NCBI GenBank assembly: GCA_029861955.1
Contig: JAOTYK010000011.1
Span: 1-64,000, forward strand
Reading direction: 5' to 3'
Source of the DNA: Acidobacteriota bacterium
Lineage (GTDB): Bacteria; Acidobacteriota; Polarisedimenticolia; Polarisedimenticolales; Polarisedimenticolaceae
DNA length: 64,000 bases
The notes beneath the pieces are model-generated. The model was not told where the DNA came from. It saw only the letters and a list, made by a program, of their open reading frames with translations, and searched no databases. The translations under genes and the position numbers were made by a program. Shown one piece after another: positions 61,563 to 64,000 of the stretch. Position 1 is the first letter of the stretch; each line of letters opens with the position of its first letter.

Positions 61563-62396
61563 TCAGCGATCGTCGGGGGACGGATCCCGCGGCGAGGACC
61601 GCTCGCGGGCGTTTTGCATCACCTTCTCCGCTTCCGCGACGATCCGGAGAATGCGGGCAAGATTGATGTAGGCCTCTGCACAGTGGGGGTCGGTCGAGAT
61701 CGCCTTGCGGTAGGCGTCGCAGGCCTCCTCGCCGAGGCCCCGCTCCTCGAGAATGACGCCGAGATTGAAGAACGCGATGGCGTGAGGCCCACGACTCAGG
61801 GCGGCCCGGAACTGCTGCTCCGCCTCTTCCAGTCTCGCGCCGATGACGAAGAGGCGGCCGAGATTGATCCGGGAGTCGAAGTGGTCAGGCTCGAGCTCGA
61901 TGGCGCGAAGATAGGCCTGCTGCGCCTCGTCCACGGCCTGATCTTCCAGTTCGCAACCGATCTCGTACCAGTCTTCGGCGGTCAACTCCTCCGGCAGCGG
62001 GACGTGGAACGGCGTCGTCGATGGTTCTACGGGTTTGTCTACGGTCGGTAGGTCGAAGTCGAATACGGTCTGGCCGGTCTCGGCGTCCCAGGCATGCCCA
62101 CCGTCCCTGACGACCACTCGCTTCCCCCGCACGCTCATCGGTAGGGCGGTCAGCGGTTTCTCGGCCGGGAGGGTCTCACGCAATCGCCGAAGGGCACGAC
62201 GGACGACCGCCGCCGAGACGCATTGAAGACGGAGATCCCTGGCGGTTCGCAGCAAGACGAGATCCTGGAACGACAGCCGATCGTCCTGCTGAGTTCCCGA
62301 CGCGGCATCGAGCAGTCCGGCACGGATGTACGAACGAACCTCGCGCTCAGCCAGACCGAGTAGACGCGCCGCGTCCCTTGCCGTGTATCCGCTCAT
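61563..62396 (-). CDS. MerR-type HTH protein fused to TPR repeats
   Basis: The 277-residue protein has an N-terminal MerR-like winged helix (YTARDAARLLGLAEREVRSYIRAGLL...LSFQDLVLLRTARDLR, residues 4-60). The centre contains VRDGGHAWDAETGQTVFDFD, and the C-terminus (about 140-260) holds TPR repeats (AQQAYLRAIELEPDHFDSRINLGRL, quoted in part; EEACDAYRKAISTDPHCAEAY). DNA binding is expected; the TPR half may bind a partner. It ends 19 bases beyond the selD start and follows the tetR gene by three bases. Confidence 0.82.
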   Translation of the reverse strand: MSGYTARDAARLLGLAEREVRSYIRAGLLDAASGTQQDDRLSFQDLVLLRTARDLRLQCVSAAVVRRALRRLRETLPAEKPLTALPMSVRGKRVVVRDGGHAWDAETGQTVFDFDLPTVDKPVEPSTTPFHVPLPEELTAEDWYEIGCELEDQAVDEAQQAYLRAIELEPDHFDSRINLGRLFVIGARLEEAEQQFRAALSRGPHAIAFFNLGVILEERGLGEEACDAYRKAISTDPHCAEAYINLARILRIVAEAEKVMQNARERSSPRDPSPDDR

Positions 62397-62399
62397 CCC

Positions 62400-62984
62400 T
62401 CAATCGTTGCGGGGTCGAAGATCCGCAAGCATCTGATCGACCGTCCGGCGGTAGGTCTCGCGAAATTGGTCATCGCCTAGACCAAGACGCCCCGTGCGGA
62501 ACAGCGTAATCAGACCATGCACGGTCGACCATACCCGGATCGCGACCTCGATGGGATCGGAGGGGCCGAACGTGCCGTCATGGATGCAGTGGGTTACCTG
62601 CTCGATGGCGTGTCGGAAGATCCGCCGATCGTGGCGTTGGAGTTCTTCCGAGATCGAGCCACTGCTCCGTTTCGGAGTCATGAATGCGTAATCGAAGAAG
62701 GTCGGCTGCTCAATCGCGAAATCGAGGTAGGCGTCGCCCATGCGACGGAGCCGTTCGAGCGGCGTCGCCGCCTCCAGCGCCGGCGCCAGACGAGACTGCA
62801 GCTTCTCGAGGCCATCGTTGATGATCCCGTCGAGGAGCTCGCCCTTGTCCTTGTAGTGACGGTAGATCGCAGGCGCGGTCACCCCGACCTGCTGGGCGAT
62901 TTTGCGCATCGACACACCTTCCGGTCCGTGCTCGGTAAAGAGCTCGTGAGCGGCGGCGGCGATTCGTTCCTTGAGTTCGTTCAT
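62400..62984 (-). CDS. TetR/AcrR-family transcriptional regulator
   Basis: The 194-residue regulator has an N-terminal TetR HTH (ERIAAAAHELFTEHGPEGVSMRKIAQQVGVTAPAIYRHYKDKGEL, quoted only in parts: HELFTEHGPEGVSMRKIA, VTAPAIYRHYKDKGEL). The C-terminal ligand domain is of the WHG type (VWSTVHGLITLFRTGRL). It is divergent from the squalene/phytoene synthase gene and likely controls it and itself through the 95-bp spacer. No Shine-Dalgarno better than the moderate CCGACAGCCCAACCG context is visible. Confidence 0.9.
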   Translation of the reverse strand: MNELKERIAAAAHELFTEHGPEGVSMRKIAQQVGVTAPAIYRHYKDKGELLDGIINDGLEKLQSRLAPALEAATPLERLRRMGDAYLDFAIEQPTFFDYAFMTPKRSSGSISEELQRHDRRIFRHAIEQVTHCIHDGTFGPSDPIEVAIRVWSTVHGLITLFRTGRLGLGDDQFRETYRRTVDQMLADLRPRND

Positions 62985-63013
62985 CGGTTGGGCTGTCGGG
63001 GTGTGGTTAGCTT

Positions 63014-63042
63014 ACTTTAATCGCCGACGTTTTTCGTGTGAA
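63014..63042 (-). promoter_or_regulatory. tetR promoter with overlapping imperfect palindrome
   Basis: On the minus strand TTCACA (63037-63042) and TAAAGT (63014-63019) are spaced by 17 bp (5/6 and 4/6 consensus matches). The -35 lies in the left half of an imperfect inverted repeat, GTGTGAAAT and ATTTATTCAC, separated by GGCT (63036-63058). This could be the TetR operator covering both divergent promoters. Confidence 0.5.
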
Positions 63043-63079
63043 ATGGCTATTTATTCACGATCAATGCTACAAAGGAACG

Positions 63080-64000
63080 ATGCATCTCGTGTCCGATGAA
63101 GACTTTGCTACCGGGCCGACCACGCCGCCCTCCCTCGACCACCTCCTGACGGCCAGCAGTCGAACCTTCGCCCTCACGATCCCGTTGCTTCCCGAGCCCA
63201 CACGCTGCGAGGTCACGGTCGCCTATCTGCTGTTCCGGGTGGCCGACACCCTCGAGGACTCGAACCGCTGGGACCGCCCGCAGAAACTCGACGAGCTGAC
63301 GCGGTTTTCCGACTTTCTCGACGCCCCGACCACCGACGGTGCCGCTCAACTGGCGACCCGCTGGCATGACGACTCCCCTCACCCCCACGCGGGGTACCAG
63401 GAACTTCTCGAGAGACTCCCGGAGGTGATCGAGACGCTGGTCGGGCTCCGCAAGAACTCCCGGTCGGCGGTGATCGACCACACCCAGCGAACCATCAAGG
63501 GCATGCAGTCGTTCGTGGAACGCGAGCGGGACGGCGACCTGGAGTTGACATCGCTTCAGGACCTCAAGGATTACTGTTACGCCGTTGCGGGAATCGTCGG
63601 AGAGCTCCTCACGGAACTGTTCATTCTCGGCAACCCCGGGCTTGCCGCGGCGGCCGGAGAACTGCGAGATGATGCGGCGACCTTCGGCGAGGCGCTTCAA
63701 CTGGTCAACATCTTGAAGGACAGCGATGGCGACGCGGCCGAGGGGCGGCGCTACCTCCCCGCCGGCATCCCGCGGGACGAGATTTTTTCTCGGGCCCATG
63801 ACGACCTCGTGACTGCCGCGCGTTACGTGAAGGTCCTGTCCGACGCGGGTGCCGCGCCCGGGGTACTCGCATTCAACGCCCTACCGGTCCTGCTTGCCCA
63901 CGCGACACTGAAACGTGTCCAGGAACAGGGCCCGGGATCGAAAATTGGACGGGCGGCCGTGATGGCCCTCGTGGGTCGCCTGCAGGTGGCCCGGGGTCTT
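63080..64000 (+). CDS. squalene/phytoene synthase family protein (3' end beyond window)
   Basis: An open frame of 307 codons runs off the right edge. It has the prenyl-diphosphate condensing-enzyme pattern: SRTFALTIPLLPEPTR, first Asp-rich motif VADTLEDS (about 60), YCYAVAGIVGELLTELF and the second motif QLVNILKDSDGDAAEGRRYLP (about 200). It joins two farnesyl or geranylgeranyl diphosphates head to head, giving squalene, dehydrosqualene or phytoene; the sequence does not decide which. ATG 63080 is only three bases after AAAGGA; GTG 63089 is a possible alternative with better spacing. It is divergent from tetR, so it is probably regulated by that repressor. Confidence 0.9.
   Translation, partial: MHLVSDEDFATGPTTPPSLDHLLTASSRTFALTIPLLPEPTRCEVTVAYLLFRVADTLEDSNRWDRPQKLDELTRFSDFLDAPTTDGAAQLATRWHDDSPHPHAGYQELLERLPEVIETLVGLRKNSRSAVIDHTQRTIKGMQSFVERERDGDLELTSLQDLKDYCYAVAGIVGELLTELFILGNPGLAAAAGELRDDAATFGEALQLVNILKDSDGDAAEGRRYLPAGIPRDEIFSRAHDDLVTAARYVKVLSDAGAAPGVLAFNALPVLLAHATLKRVQEQGPGSKIGRAAVMALVGRLQVARGL

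Noticed and set aside
1-64000. CRISPR arrays, insertion sequences, rRNA genes
   Set aside because: No regularly spaced direct repeats, transposase motifs or rRNA-like sequence were seen.

Overview
This window reads as chromosome from a high-GC, diderm (Gram-negative-type) bacterium. The evidence is lipoprotein signal peptides, an RND efflux system with a periplasmic adaptor, a TonB-dependent receptor, and very large Sec-exported multidomain proteins. The combination of giant secreted proteases, CarboxypepD-type TonB receptor and RHS protein suggests Acidobacteriota or a neighbouring phylum. That placement is inference from gene style; there is no rRNA or marker-gene tree here.

Layout. 1-1.7 kb: a truncated tRNA-Leu 3' end, a truncated S9-peptidase propeller gene and an intact tRNA-Leu(UAA). 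1.8-22.1 kb: a secretome block with a membrane zincin, a 2,166-residue secreted protein on the minus strand and, divergent from it, three large secreted proteases (zinc, subtilase, zinc) that share C-terminal beta-domains. 22.1-27.8 kb: a redox block (CDGSH/ferredoxin protein, FAD reductase, cyclic-nucleotide-binding protein, GltD-like oxidoreductase with ferredoxin tail, BBE-type flavoenzyme). 28.2-29.4 kb: a repeat lipoprotein with a peptidoglycan-binding tail. 29.5-34.6 kb: a compact operon of KamA-type aminomutase, CoA-transferase A and B and a class III aminotransferase, divergent from an RpiR regulator. It looks like a beta-amino-acid catabolic route. 34.6-43.4 kb: a divalent-metal export system (CzcA-type RND pump, adaptor with four Cys/His repeats, small Cys-rich proteins, TonB receptor) interrupted by an ornithine carbamoyltransferase gene on the other strand. 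43.4-49.1 kb: DoxX, PhzF, amidohydrolase, VOC protein, a Cys/Met-metabolism PLP enzyme and a TPR lipoprotein. 49.1-58.9 kb: UbiA prenyltransferase, an RHS/YD-repeat secreted protein, a degraded secreted-protein remnant, a membrane-anchored beta-protein and a fatty-acid desaturase. 59.2-64.0 kb: a PA0069-type radical SAM protein, selD, a MerR-TPR regulator, a TetR regulator and a squalene/phytoene synthase that runs off the right edge.

Two results matter most. First, selD reads through an in-frame UGA (61475-61477, minus strand) inside the conserved GG-U/C-x-x-K motif, with a hairpin directly downstream. SelD is therefore predicted to be a selenoprotein itself, and start-codon-based annotation would cut off its active site. 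Second, the four-gene KamA operon gives a coherent undescribed route: alpha- to beta-amino acid, transamination to a 3-oxoacid, then CoA activation. The aminomutase appears to carry a substrate-binding pair matching neither the lysine nor the glutamate enzymes.

High GC content produces long antisense open frames (up to about 700 codons) opposite the giant genes. They were left out because the sense proteins have clear domains. Residue assignments to families are from recognition of motifs, not database searches.
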